From: Chitinophagales bacterium
GTDB lineage: Bacteria; Bacteroidota; Bacteroidia; Chitinophagales; Saprospiraceae
Length of the DNA stretch: 52,805 nt
Direction of reading: 5' to 3'
Assembly: GCA_013297745.1 (NCBI GenBank)
Contig: JAAFIM010000021.1
Coordinates: 1 to 52,805, forward strand
The notes under the pieces were generated by a model. The model did not search any database, had not been told where the DNA came from, and saw nothing but the letters and a program-made list of their open reading frames with translations. The translations under genes were made by a program, and so were the position numbers. Positions 1 to 8,615 of this stretch are shown in pieces (position 1 is the stretch's first letter; each line of letters begins with the position of its first letter).

Positions 1-1773
1 GGTATTTATGATAGTTTGGGTGCTGAAGGGGTTTTGAACGCGGGTGCTACCACCAACAGCAATACCAACGTGGATATAGACGGCGATATGCCCACTTCTT
101 GCAATAGTGATTACCTTATAGCGGTTACGAATATCCGCCGCAATGATACCAAAGAACCAGCGGCAGGTTATGGGGCTAACTCTGTGGATTTGGGCGCGTT
201 TGGTTCGGCTGTTTGGACTGCTGATATAGGCAATAGTTACGGCGCGTTTGGGGGTACATCGGGCGCAAGTCCTCACGTGGCTGGCGCTATTGGGCTTATT
301 TTTAGCGTGCCTTGTCCCCGTTTGGCTGTACGTGCGTTAGTTGACCCGCAAGGGACGGCTTTATTGGTCAAAAACTTTATTTTAGATGGCGTAGACGCCA
401 ACAATAGCCTGCAAGGTATCAGTGTAACGGCTGGACGGCTCAACTTAAACAACTCAATACAGTTGGCTATGCAATCGGGTTGTGCTTTGTCTGGTTGTTA
501 TGAACCATTTTATGCCAACGCCGACCAAATCAACGGCACAAGTATGCGCGTACATTGGCCTGCTGTATCTGATGCTCAAGGTTATGACTTAAGGTATAAA
601 TTGCGCACTCAAAGCAATTGGCAAACGCTTAATACTATAGATACTTTTTTGATACTTAACAATCTCACCGCTTGCAGTGAATACGAAATACAATTGCTTT
701 CAGATTGCGATACCGCCCAAAGTGTTTATTCGCGCTCTTTTGTTTTCAAAACAGGCGACTGTTGTAATGCCCCTCGCAACGTTATTATTAATAATGTAGA
801 TAGTTTTTTTGTTAATTTATCTTTACAAATTGATACTTTTGTCAACGATTATCGCCTTTATCTTTACGATGACAACGGGCTGGTGGATAGTTTTGATTTT
901 AATAATAATGATTTAAACCCCAATTTATTTAATTTAACCTCTTGCCATAATTATAGCTTTAATTTAAAAAGTAGTTGTCCCGTTAATATCAATAATTTGC
1001 CAACGCCAACCTTTAGTTTTAAAACTAAAGGCTGCGGTGCTTGTGAAGACCAAAACTATTGTAGCACTACAGGGGGAACTGATGCAAGTTATGAATGGAT
1101 AAGCGATATTCGTATTGGCACGATACTCAACCAAAGCAATTCAGATGACGGATATGGCGATTATACGGGTACAATTCACACCACTACGCTCACCGTTGGC
1201 AATCCTATCCCGTTTAGTTTTAATTTATCCCAATCTAATTCTAGCCCCGCTTGGCGTTGGTTGCTTTGGTTGGACGTTAATCAAGACGGACAGTTTGATA
1301 CTAATGAGTTGCTCAATAATTCGGGCAGTTTGAACATACAAAATTATGATGATAGTTTAAATTTGCCCCTCAATACCCTTTCAGGACTAACCCGTATGCG
1401 CATTTCTATGAAATGGGGCAATAGTATAGCCAACGTTTGCAGCACTTATACTTATGGGGAAGTGGAAGATTATTGCGTGATGATAGAAAATCCTATAGCT
1501 GTGCAAGAAAACGCCAACAACAACAGCGTACAAGCTTTTCCCAACCCGTTTGGGGATAACATTATATTGCGTAGCCAACTCTCTACTGCTGATGATATGC
1601 AAGTAGAAATTTATAATAGTTTGGGTCAAATTATGTTAAGCCAATTTTGGAAAAATGCAGCAAGTGGTCAATCTATAAATAACATCTCTACCTCCATTTT
1701 GCCTCAAGGGATTTATTATATTAAGGTTTATTTAGCCAACCAAACTATTTATACCCAAAAAATGATAAAATAA
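1..1773 (+). CDS. Secreted subtilisin-like serine protease with T9SS type A sorting domain (5' partial)
   Basis: The reading frame is open from base 1, so the start lies outside the window. Only the C-terminal half of the S8 catalytic domain is present. The motif GTSGASP carries the catalytic serine (TCG at 259-261), and an upstream segment ending in ATTNSN resembles the oxyanion-hole region of Bacteroidota S8 enzymes. The Asp and His of the triad are outside the window. After the protease come two Cys-containing fibronectin III-like domains (about 480-1030), a GEVED domain (about 1040-1490, motif YGEVEDY) and a C-terminal type A sorting domain (from about 1510, FPNPF ... GIYYIKV) that directs secretion through the type IX system. 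It therefore acts outside the cell. Substrate is unknown. A strong hairpin terminator follows, so it ends its transcript. S8 assignment is firm, as is T9SS export. Confidence 0.9.
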   Translation, partial: GIYDSLGAEGVLNAGATTNSNTNVDIDGDMPTSCNSDYLIAVTNIRRNDTKEPAAGYGANSVDLGAFGSAVWTADIGNSYGAFGGTSGASPHVAGAIGLIFSVPCPRLAVRALVDPQGTALLVKNFILDGVDANNSLQGISVTAGRLNLNNSIQLAMQSGCALSGCYEPFYANADQINGTSMRVHWPAVSDAQGYDLRYKLRTQSNWQTLNTIDTFLILNNLTACSEYEIQLLSDCDTAQSVYSRSFVFKTGDCCNAPRNVIINNVDSFFVNLSLQIDTFVNDYRLYLYDDNGLVDSFDFNNNDLNPNLFNLTSCHNYSFNLKSSCPVNINNLPTPTFSFKTKGCGACEDQNYCSTTGGTDASYEWISDIRIGTILNQSNSDDGYGDYTGTIHTTTLTVGNPIPFSFNLSQSNSSPAWRWLLWLDVNQDGQFDTNELLNNSGSLNIQNYDDSLNLPLNTLSGLTRMRISMKWGNSIANVCSTYTYGEVEDYCVMIENPIAVQENANNNSVQAFPNPFGDNIILRSQLSTADDMQVEIYNSLGQIMLSQFWKNAASGQSINNISTSILPQGIYYIKVYLANQTIYTQKMIK

Positions 1774-1801
1774 AATGCTGTTTTAATCATTTTTGAACAC
1801 A

Positions 1802-1840
1802 AAAAAACCAACTTGTATCCGCTACAGGTTGGTTTTTTTT
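1802..1840 (+). terminator. Rho-independent terminator of the S8 protease gene
   Basis: A 12-bp stem (AACCAACTTGTA pairing with TACAGGTTGGTT, one G-T pair) with a 5-nt loop is followed by a run of eight T. It sits 29 bases after the stop codon. Confidence 0.85.
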
Positions 1841-1930
1841 ATTTTTATTAACCAATAATGATAAAAAGTGGTTTTATAATGACAATAACACAATGTATTA
1901 ACCGCCTACCTGTATTCAATTTATAAAAAT

Positions 1931-2168
1931 TAGGTTCGGTTCGCTGCCGACATTGCTTCCACACGTGCAAATGAGGTTCAATTTATTGCGAACATTGCCT
2001 CCACACGTGCAAATGAGGTTCGGTTTACTGCGAACATTGCCTCCACACGTGCAAATGAGGTTCGGTGCGCTGCGAACATTGCCTCCGCACGTGCAAATGA
2101 GGTTCGGTGCGCTGCGAACATTGCCTCCGCACGTGCAAATGAGGTTCGGTTTACTGCGAACATTGCTT
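1931..2168. repeat. 42-bp tandem repeat array (minisatellite), five units
   Basis: The core ACGTGCAAATGAGG recurs with starts at 1961, 2003, 2045, 2087 and 2129, exactly 42 bases apart, with partial units on both sides. Units differ at only a few positions. Each unit contains the palindrome CACGTG and, in most, a dyad GTTCG-N8-CGAAC. The array is open in several frames on both strands because 42 is a multiple of three, but nothing indicates translation. It lies between two convergent genes. There are no variable spacers, so it is not a CRISPR array. Confidence 0.9.
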
Positions 2169-2203
2169 TTTTTATCAAAAATAAGGTTAGATAAAATATT
2201 TTT

Positions 2204-3286
2204 TTATTCTAAAAACAATTTGGGATTAGAAATAATCACGTTGGCGGGATTAAGCAAGGACAAATTAGGGTTAAATTTATAATTTATATAAGCCAAACAA
2301 AGGTCTATAGTGGCTTGTATGCCTTTTTTGTGGGTACGTTCTACCCCGTGAGAAGCAGAAACGCCCATACCAATTAAAGCAACTTTTGCGTCAATACCAG
2401 CCCGCCACGCAGCAGAACCGTCCGAACCATAATAAGGATAAATATCTACCGCAAACGGTATTTTATAATCTTCGGCAAGATTGGTTAAGAGTTGGCGCAT
2501 CTCATAATCGTAAGGGCTTACACTGTCTTTGGCGCAAATGCTGCAATGGGTTTCTTTACCTGCACGCTCTTGACCGACTACCCCCATATCCACCACCAAT
2601 AATTCTTCCATAGTAGCAGCGTAACCGCCAGCCCCACCGTGTCCAACCTCCTCATAATTGGAAAAAAACAACTCTACAGGCAAAGAAATCCCAGCTTGCG
2701 CTATACGCTTGGCTATTTCTACCAGCACCAAACAGCTTGCTTTATTATCCATAAAACGAGATTTGATAAAACCAGATTGGGTTTCTTCATAATGGGGTTC
2801 AAAACAGACAAAATCGCCTATAGAAACGCCCAAAGCACTCACATCGGCTGCATTATGCACCAGTTCGTCCAACCTAATATGTAAATTGTCCAAACTTCTT
2901 ATCGTTGTTTCTGTGTTGCGGTTATTGTGAGTGGCTGGATTATCCAACAAAAGCGTGCCTGTATAAAATTTATCCCCTTTGCTGGTATAAATACGGCAAT
3001 AACCGCCCTCAAACCCAGTCAAAGACAAGCCGCCTACGGGCGAAATGCGCAAAGTACCGTCTGGGCGTACAGCAGCTACCACCGCCCCCAACGTATCCAC
3101 GTGAGCAGCTATAGATAGGGTAGGATTTTCGCCCAAACTACACTTGACCGCCCCTTTGCGGGTATAAGTAGGTTTCCAACCTAAGCCGCTCAAAGTATCA
3201 AAAATAAATTTACAAGCCTTTTGGCTAAACCCAGAAGGAGAATCTATATCCACCAACTCCTTCAAAAATTGATAATCTGTGTACAT
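2204..3286 (-). CDS. M42 family metallo-aminopeptidase
   Basis: The 360-residue product matches the M42 (FrvX/glutamyl aminopeptidase) family in length and motif order. These are cytosolic di-metal aminopeptidases, often large tetrahedral oligomers, that trim peptides. Visible ligands and catalytic residues are H62 in AHVD, D180 in MDNK, the E212-E213 pair in YEEVGHGG, the Asp of VVDMG and H319 in GVERTH. No signal peptide is present. The gene converges on the S8 protease gene, with the 42-bp array just beyond its stop. The next upstream gene on the same strand ends 106 bases away with its own terminator, so this gene is probably transcribed alone. The family is certain; the peptide specificity is not visible. 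Confidence 0.93.
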   Translation of the reverse strand: MYTDYQFLKELVDIDSPSGFSQKACKFIFDTLSGLGWKPTYTRKGAVKCSLGENPTLSIAAHVDTLGAVVAAVRPDGTLRISPVGGLSLTGFEGGYCRIYTSKGDKFYTGTLLLDNPATHNNRNTETTIRSLDNLHIRLDELVHNAADVSALGVSIGDFVCFEPHYEETQSGFIKSRFMDNKASCLVLVEIAKRIAQAGISLPVELFFSNYEEVGHGGAGGYAATMEELLVVDMGVVGQERAGKETHCSICAKDSVSPYDYEMRQLLTNLAEDYKIPFAVDIYPYYGSDGSAAWRAGIDAKVALIGMGVSASHGVERTHKKGIQATIDLCLAYINYKFNPNLSLLNPANVIISNPKLFLE

Positions 3287-3330
3287 TATAAAAAATTGTT
3301 TATGTTAATAAATAAAAAGAAAACAAGTAT

Positions 3331-3364
3331 AAAAAAAGACAGCCTTCCTTATGGAAAGCTGCCT
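3331..3364 (-). terminator. Terminator of the giant T9SS protein gene
   Basis: On the minus strand AGGCAGCTTTCC and GGAAGGCTGTCT form an imperfect hairpin around ATAA, followed by a run of T. It lies just after the stop of the 3393-8381 gene. Confidence 0.75.
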
Positions 3365-3392
3365 ATTAAACAATCAAAACTATGAAAAAGTT

Positions 3393-6300
3393 TTATCTAA
3401 TCAACGTTACCTCGCCGCGTAAAATTTGTACGGGTTGGGTAGGAATTTGGTATTCAAAAATATACATATAAGTATCTCTTGGTTGTTGTTGTCCGTTGAA
3501 AGTACCGTCCCAACCTGTTTGGTAATTATCGTTGTTGTCGTACAATAATTGACCCCAGCGATTGTATACTTTAAATTGGAGCACACCTATATTATTGGCT
3601 TGTACAGGGCGGAAGAAATCGTTATTGCCGTCACCATTAGGGGTAAAAGCAGAAGGCATACCACGCAAAGCAGCAGCGATAACCTCCAAACGAACTGTAT
3701 CTATATCGTTGCAATCAGGACTTAGCCCGCGTACTGTGTACACATAAATACCAGCAGGAGGCGCATCAACTGTAGTGGTAGCAGCGCTTGGATTGCTTAC
3801 ACTTGTAGTTGGCGACCAGCTATAGGTAATACCGGGTTGAACAGGAGCAACTCCCAAAGGTATATTTGTGGTATTTTCCAACACACTGTAAGTATTCTGT
3901 CCTGGAGTATTGATATAAGCGTTCACATTCACCGTTTGAGGTTGAACCAAAGTGACTGAAGCGGTATCAGTACAACCTTCCAAATCGCGAACTGTAACGG
4001 TATAAGTACCCGCCCCTAAATTGTTCAAATCGTTGCTTGTACCACCATTAGACCATTGGAATGAATAAGAACCCCAACCGCCTGTGCCTTGCCCACCAAC
4101 TTGACCTACAGGCTGACCTGTACAATTAAGCGGTTGGAACAATATAGCATTAGCATTGAGAGGAGATGCAGGTTGTAAAACGGTCATAGCTATCACAGAA
4201 GAGCAAGTGGCTGTACCACTTTGTACTGAAGCGGTCAAAGTATAAGTACCAGCAGGCAATCCAGCTATATCTTGAGTAGTAGCGCCATTTGACCAGTTGT
4301 AAGTTACTGTAGTCGGTACGGGAGTAACCGCATCAATATCTATAAAGCCTGTAGCATCGCCAAAACAAGTTAATCTTTCTTCTCTATCAGCAATAGATAA
4401 TTGTACAGAATTAGAGTTTAAAAACGCTGAACCATTTGCTTGGCAGCCATTCGCATCTATTACTGTCACCGAATAAGTACCAGAAGCCAAACCATTAGCG
4501 GTTTGTGTAGTTTGTCCGTTGGCGTTTGCACTCCATATATAAGAATAAGGAGCTGTACCATTGGCAGCATTCACTCCTACCGTACCATTAGAAACACCGC
4601 AAGAAGGATTGGTCAAAGAGAAACCGCTAATAAATACTGTAGTACCCGTAACAGTAACCGTTTGAGCTAAATTACAACCATTATTATCGGTGATAGTAAC
4701 CGTATAACTACCAGCATTTAGTCCTGAAGCGGCAGCTGTGCTAGCCCCATTAGACCAAGTATATTGATAAGTAGATGGATTTCCTGTCATATTAATAACA
4801 GTTTGTACGGTAGCAACACCATTACCATTGGGGCAAGAAGTTGAATTGACAACATTTATAGTAGCAGCAGGTGCTTGAGCGAATGGATTGCGGATAACGA
4901 TATTGGCTACCGTATCTATACAGCCACGCGCATCTGTCACTGTAGCATTATAATTGCCAGCAGCCAATCCAGTAGAAGTTGCTGTGGTTTGAGTATTGCT
5001 AGACCAAGAGAATGAGTATGGAGCTGTTCCGCCCGCGCCAGCTACAGTAGCTGCACCGTCAGCAGAGTTGAAACAAAGCGCATTGGTCAAACTTACGAAA
5101 CTTGCGCTGACAGCAGAAGGTTCTGTAATGGTAACGTTCGCGGATTGTCCAGGACAACCAAAAGCATCCACACTACGCACATAATATACGCCCACTGGCA
5201 ATGTTCCCACCAAAGCATTTCCTCCCGAAGTAGAACCCACACCAATTTGGGCATTGGTATTTGCGTTAAAAATTGTAACTGTATAAGGTGCACCTAAAGT
5301 ACCACCTGTAGAAGCTACCTGTAAAGCACCATCTGACAAGCCAAAGCAAGAGATATTGACTGGAGTAGCCACAGCATTAGAGTTACAAGGCGAAGTACAG
5401 CAGGTGAAAGTTCCCGCACTGTTGCGAGGGCAAGCACTAGAGCCACCCACTGCACGCACATATAATTGCAAACAAGTACCATTCAAAAGATTGGTTAAAA
5501 CCAAATCCGTATCGCCAACCACTTGCGCAATCCAAGTACGACCAGAATCCAAGCTATATTCCCAGCCTGTAGCGCCAACTATTGGAGACCAAGCAAAACC
5601 GATTTCAGTAGCAGCATTAGCAACCCCAGCAGGGAAACAAGTTACTGTAGGGGCAGGAAGCGCAGTGGTCAAAGTTACACGGATAGAATCCCACATAGGA
5701 CAACCCAATTCGGTCACAGAAACAACGTAAGTAGTATTTCCTGCAACTATCGCGCGAGGATTAGCAACGGTATCATTGGGCAACAAACCTATATTTGGTC
5801 TCCAGCTGTAAGTGGTAGGTGGAGGCAACAAACTAAATCTATAAGCACTATTAGAAGCTGACCAATCTACCCCATTGCGGCCTGGCACTGTATAAGCTAC
5901 AGTAGAACCATCATTAGTGATGCCTTGTGTCATTGTAGAACCGTCATTGGTGATGCTAGTACTGTGTAATTCTATAGCATTAGAACCTTCAAAAAGTATA
6001 ATTTGCCCTGTTACTGTTGGAGGAGCAGAAGTACAGCAGTGAGGCAATGCGGTATAATTAACCACTAAACGGCGGTTTGGTGCAGTACCTGTTACAAAGT
6101 AATTAATACCACCACCACCAGGAGGGTATAAATCATTCCAAGCCAAAGCAATCAAATTATCTGGGTCAGTGCCACCATTTGGCAATACTGGACCTGAACA
6201 GCAACCGCTACCAAAATTGGTTGGGTCAAAGGTGATAAAACCGTTTGAAGAAATTATAAACTGAGTGAAAGTATCACACATAAATACAAATGGGAAACCT

Positions 6301-8381
6301 ATAGGTAACAAACCTGAAAGTTGGTCATCTGACAAAGTTACCGCTGTGCCTGCACCAGCAATAGGCGCGTGGGTAATTTGGGCAACTTGATAGTCTGTAC
6401 AAGCTACAGGCGCACTTGCTACTGACAAAGATGCGTTTAATTGTACTGTATCGCCAGCGCATGCGCTAATAGTGGTAGGCGTTACTACAGCACGTCCAGC
6501 ATTAAAATACACCAATGCTGTATCGCGACCTATACAACCACCATAAGTGTATTGAACCACATAACGGGCTGTATCATTGGGATTACCTGATATGCTAGCG
6601 TTAGGTGTACGGATATTGGTTGAGCTTAAATCAGCAATACGTCCAGCAGGAATTGCTGTCCAACTGTATATACCATTGACAGTATCCACACCAGGACCAA
6701 AAACTCTGGTGTTAAAATTGACTAAATTTGGAAGCCCATTTTGACACAAAGCTGTATCTGTGGTGGACGCAATCACCGTCAAAGGCAAAGCGCGGAAAGA
6801 AATAGTAACCGAATCCGCAGTAGTACAAGTATTACCTTGGGGGTCAGGCAAAGTCGTATAAGTCACTCTGAACGTAGCAGAATCTCCATTCACCGTATTT
6901 GCGGGGATATTAACACTTGGGCTTGATATTGTCGTGCTACTTAATGTGGTAGGAATACCTGCTATTTGCTGCCATGCAAAAGTACCCGCTACTGCCGAAG
7001 CAGATGATGAAAACGTTCGCGCAGGTAAAACTATACTTTGTGCAATTCCTGGACAAAGTACTGTGTCCCTCGCCTGAATTTCTACCCCAGGGATAACCAC
7101 TTGAAAACCTAATACAGGCGCGCTCGGCACTGGACAAGCATTATCTGTTAGACCAATAGTGAATTGATTGACGCCCAAATTTTGAGCATTGGCATCTATA
7201 ATCACATAAACATCTATAGTATCAAAACGGCAAGCTGCTCCTACACAACCTGGTTGTGCATTAGGATAGTCAGGTACCAATTGGAAGTTGCCTGCACCAA
7301 ACACCTGCAATAGGTTAGTATTAATTGCATCTAAAGCCAATGTATCACCTGGATTTGGGTCACGGGCTGAAATTCTAAATATCAACTGACTACCAGAACA
7401 AACAATAAATGCACGCGCTGTGGTGTCAAAAGTACCCCCTGAAGTGATATTTGGAGCATTATTTGGTACAATTACCCCATTTGTACAATTGCTAATCACG
7501 CGAATCTGAATATCGCGCATTACTATACCTATAGTATCACCATTTCTAACCTCAACCACCCGCACAGCAAGTACAGCTAGTTGGTTACCAGCAGGCACAA
7601 AAGACATTTGACCGGTTTGTGGGTTAAAAACAAACTGATTCGCTGGTACTGTAGCCATTGGATAAGTTGTAGAAAAAGGTGCTGCATAGGTCAAGATTGT
7701 GTTGCCTGCATCTCTTGGCTCTATTATAGAATAAAACAAAGAATCCCCGTCAGCATCTACTGTACCATTATTAAACGTAAAAGGTTGTCCTGCGCAAATA
7801 TAAGGGATAGGGCGGGTGGTAAATACGGGTGAGTTGTTGCACAAACCATTTGTATTATTGATTAGTGCCTCCACATAAGTACCAGCACCGCCATTGGTCA
7901 AATTACTTACACCTGGATTGCGGCAACAATCAGAAAAACTAACTGTCCAATCGTCGCAAGCTTGAGGTAAAGTTATTGTGGTTCTATAGATATAGACTTC
8001 AATACCAGGTTGGGTTCCCCCATTACAAGTGGTTTGGGGTAGCAAGTTGGGGCATACGGGAGATACCTCGTCGCCAGAACCTGCAATTTGATTAGCTGTT
8101 ACTCCTGGTAGGGTTAGATTACAGCCTACTGATTCAGCATTGATAAAAAGTGAAGTCGGAGCCCCAATACCACTACAATCCCGATAGTAAGAAGCAGTAA
8201 TTTCGTACTGATTATTGCCTAAGCAGCGATACGAAATATCAGCGCCCACCCCATGCGATGCCCAAACTTGGCTATTGAAACCACATATTAGCCCGAGGAC
8301 TAATAATGCAGTAGCCCAAGTCCGCTGCAAAAAGCCCGTAGGGATTTTGGCTGAAAATTGGTTGTGTTTAAAATAATTCAT
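3393..8381 (-). CDS. Giant secreted protein with SprB-like repeats and T9SS type B (CHU_C) sorting domain
   Basis: The product has 1662 residues. Residues 1-41 form a signal peptide ending near VWAS. The N-terminal half is Cys-containing Ig/PKD-like beta domains common in Bacteroidota surface proteins. Residues about 657-853 resemble the beta-sandwich found with GEVED proteins (pattern FPFVF ... ISSNGFITF). Residues about 908-995 look like fibronectin III. About six SprB-type repeats follow (roughly 1000-1484), each with SCFG or a variant, PYxYxWSNG, GTYTVTVTD and GC. Residues about 1574-1662 are the gliding-motility-associated C-terminal domain (SAFTPNGDGNNDFF, VYNRWGQLLY, WDG), which marks type IX export with type B sorting. 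It is probably a cell-surface adhesin or matrix protein; ligand unknown. It is a single-gene unit with its own -7 box and terminator. Confidence 0.93.
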   Translation of the reverse strand: MNYFKHNQFSAKIPTGFLQRTWATALLVLGLICGFNSQVWASHGVGADISYRCLGNNQYEITASYYRDCSGIGAPTSLFINAESVGCNLTLPGVTANQIAGSGDEVSPVCPNLLPQTTCNGGTQPGIEVYIYRTTITLPQACDDWTVSFSDCCRNPGVSNLTNGGAGTYVEALINNTNGLCNNSPVFTTRPIPYICAGQPFTFNNGTVDADGDSLFYSIIEPRDAGNTILTYAAPFSTTYPMATVPANQFVFNPQTGQMSFVPAGNQLAVLAVRVVEVRNGDTIGIVMRDIQIRVISNCTNGVIVPNNAPNITSGGTFDTTARAFIVCSGSQLIFRISARDPNPGDTLALDAINTNLLQVFGAGNFQLVPDYPNAQPGCVGAACRFDTIDVYVIIDANAQNLGVNQFTIGLTDNACPVPSAPVLGFQVVIPGVEIQARDTVLCPGIAQSIVLPARTFSSSASAVAGTFAWQQIAGIPTTLSSTTISSPSVNIPANTVNGDSATFRVTYTTLPDPQGNTCTTADSVTISFRALPLTVIASTTDTALCQNGLPNLVNFNTRVFGPGVDTVNGIYSWTAIPAGRIADLSSTNIRTPNASISGNPNDTARYVVQYTYGGCIGRDTALVYFNAGRAVVTPTTISACAGDTVQLNASLSVASAPVACTDYQVAQITHAPIAGAGTAVTLSDDQLSGLLPIGFPFVFMCDTFTQFIISSNGFITFDPTNFGSGCCSGPVLPNGGTDPDNLIALAWNDLYPPGGGGINYFVTGTAPNRRLVVNYTALPHCCTSAPPTVTGQIILFEGSNAIELHSTSITNDGSTMTQGITNDGSTVAYTVPGRNGVDWSASNSAYRFSLLPPPTTYSWRPNIGLLPNDTVANPRAIVAGNTTYVVSVTELGCPMWDSIRVTLTTALPAPTVTCFPAGVANAATEIGFAWSPIVGATGWEYSLDSGRTWIAQVVGDTDLVLTNLLNGTCLQLYVRAVGGSSACPRNSAGTFTCCTSPCNSNAVATPVNISCFGLSDGALQVASTGGTLGAPYTVTIFNANTNAQIGVGSTSGGNALVGTLPVGVYYVRSVDAFGCPGQSANVTITEPSAVSASFVSLTNALCFNSADGAATVAGAGGTAPYSFSWSSNTQTTATSTGLAAGNYNATVTDARGCIDTVANIVIRNPFAQAPAATINVVNSTSCPNGNGVATVQTVINMTGNPSTYQYTWSNGASTAAASGLNAGSYTVTITDNNGCNLAQTVTVTGTTVFISGFSLTNPSCGVSNGTVGVNAANGTAPYSYIWSANANGQTTQTANGLASGTYSVTVIDANGCQANGSAFLNSNSVQLSIADREERLTCFGDATGFIDIDAVTPVPTTVTYNWSNGATTQDIAGLPAGTYTLTASVQSGTATCSSVIAMTVLQPASPLNANAILFQPLNCTGQPVGQVGGQGTGGWGSYSFQWSNGGTSNDLNNLGAGTYTVTVRDLEGCTDTASVTLVQPQTVNVNAYINTPGQNTYSVLENTTNIPLGVAPVQPGITYSWSPTTSVSNPSAATTTVDAPPAGIYVYTVRGLSPDCNDIDTVRLEVIAAALRGMPSAFTPNGDGNNDFFRPVQANNIGVLQFKVYNRWGQLLYDNNDNYQTGWDGTFNGQQQPRDTYMYIFEYQIPTQPVQILRGEVTLIR

Positions 8382-8466
8382 TTATTAAGTGTTTTGATGT
8401 TAGTGAATTTGTGTTTTTGCTGGAGTGTTTTGGATTAAAATAATTGATTACATTGGTTTGTGGGCG

Positions 8467-8474
8467 CAAAGTTA
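8467..8474 (-). promoter_or_regulatory. Bacteroidota -7 box (TAACTTTG) for the giant T9SS gene
   Basis: TAACTTTG on the minus strand matches TAnnTTTG, the -7 consensus of the Bacteroidota primary sigma factor. It lies 85 bases upstream of the start codon. I see no TTTG box at the expected 19-21 base distance. Confidence 0.5.
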
Positions 8475-8526
8475 GTATTTTTTTTGCAATATATTAACTT
8501 TACGTTAAAATTATCTATTGATAACG

Positions 8527-8577
8527 AAAAAAAAACCGCTCACGCTGCATTGGATTGCAAAAAGTGAGCGATTTTTT
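8527..8577 (-). terminator. Terminator of gcvP
   Basis: CGCTCAC and GTGAGCG form a stem with a 20-base loop. On the minus strand the stem is followed by a T run (the A run at 8527-8535). It lies 39 bases after the gcvP stop. Confidence 0.7.
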
Positions 8578-8615
8578 AATAAAAAGTAAATATAATTTGT
8601 TGCTAAATCTTCTAG

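Noticed and set aside
1931-2168. CRISPR array
   Set aside because: All units are continuous near-identical copies with no variable spacers, and no cas genes are present.
1953-2282. ORFs over the 42-bp array (both strands), e.g. a 14-residue-repeat protein
   Set aside because: The period of 42 keeps several frames open by chance; there is no start signal and the peptide is just the repeat.
5356-5730. ORFs antisense to the giant T9SS gene
   Set aside because: Shadow frames of the repetitive SprB and fibronectin-like region.
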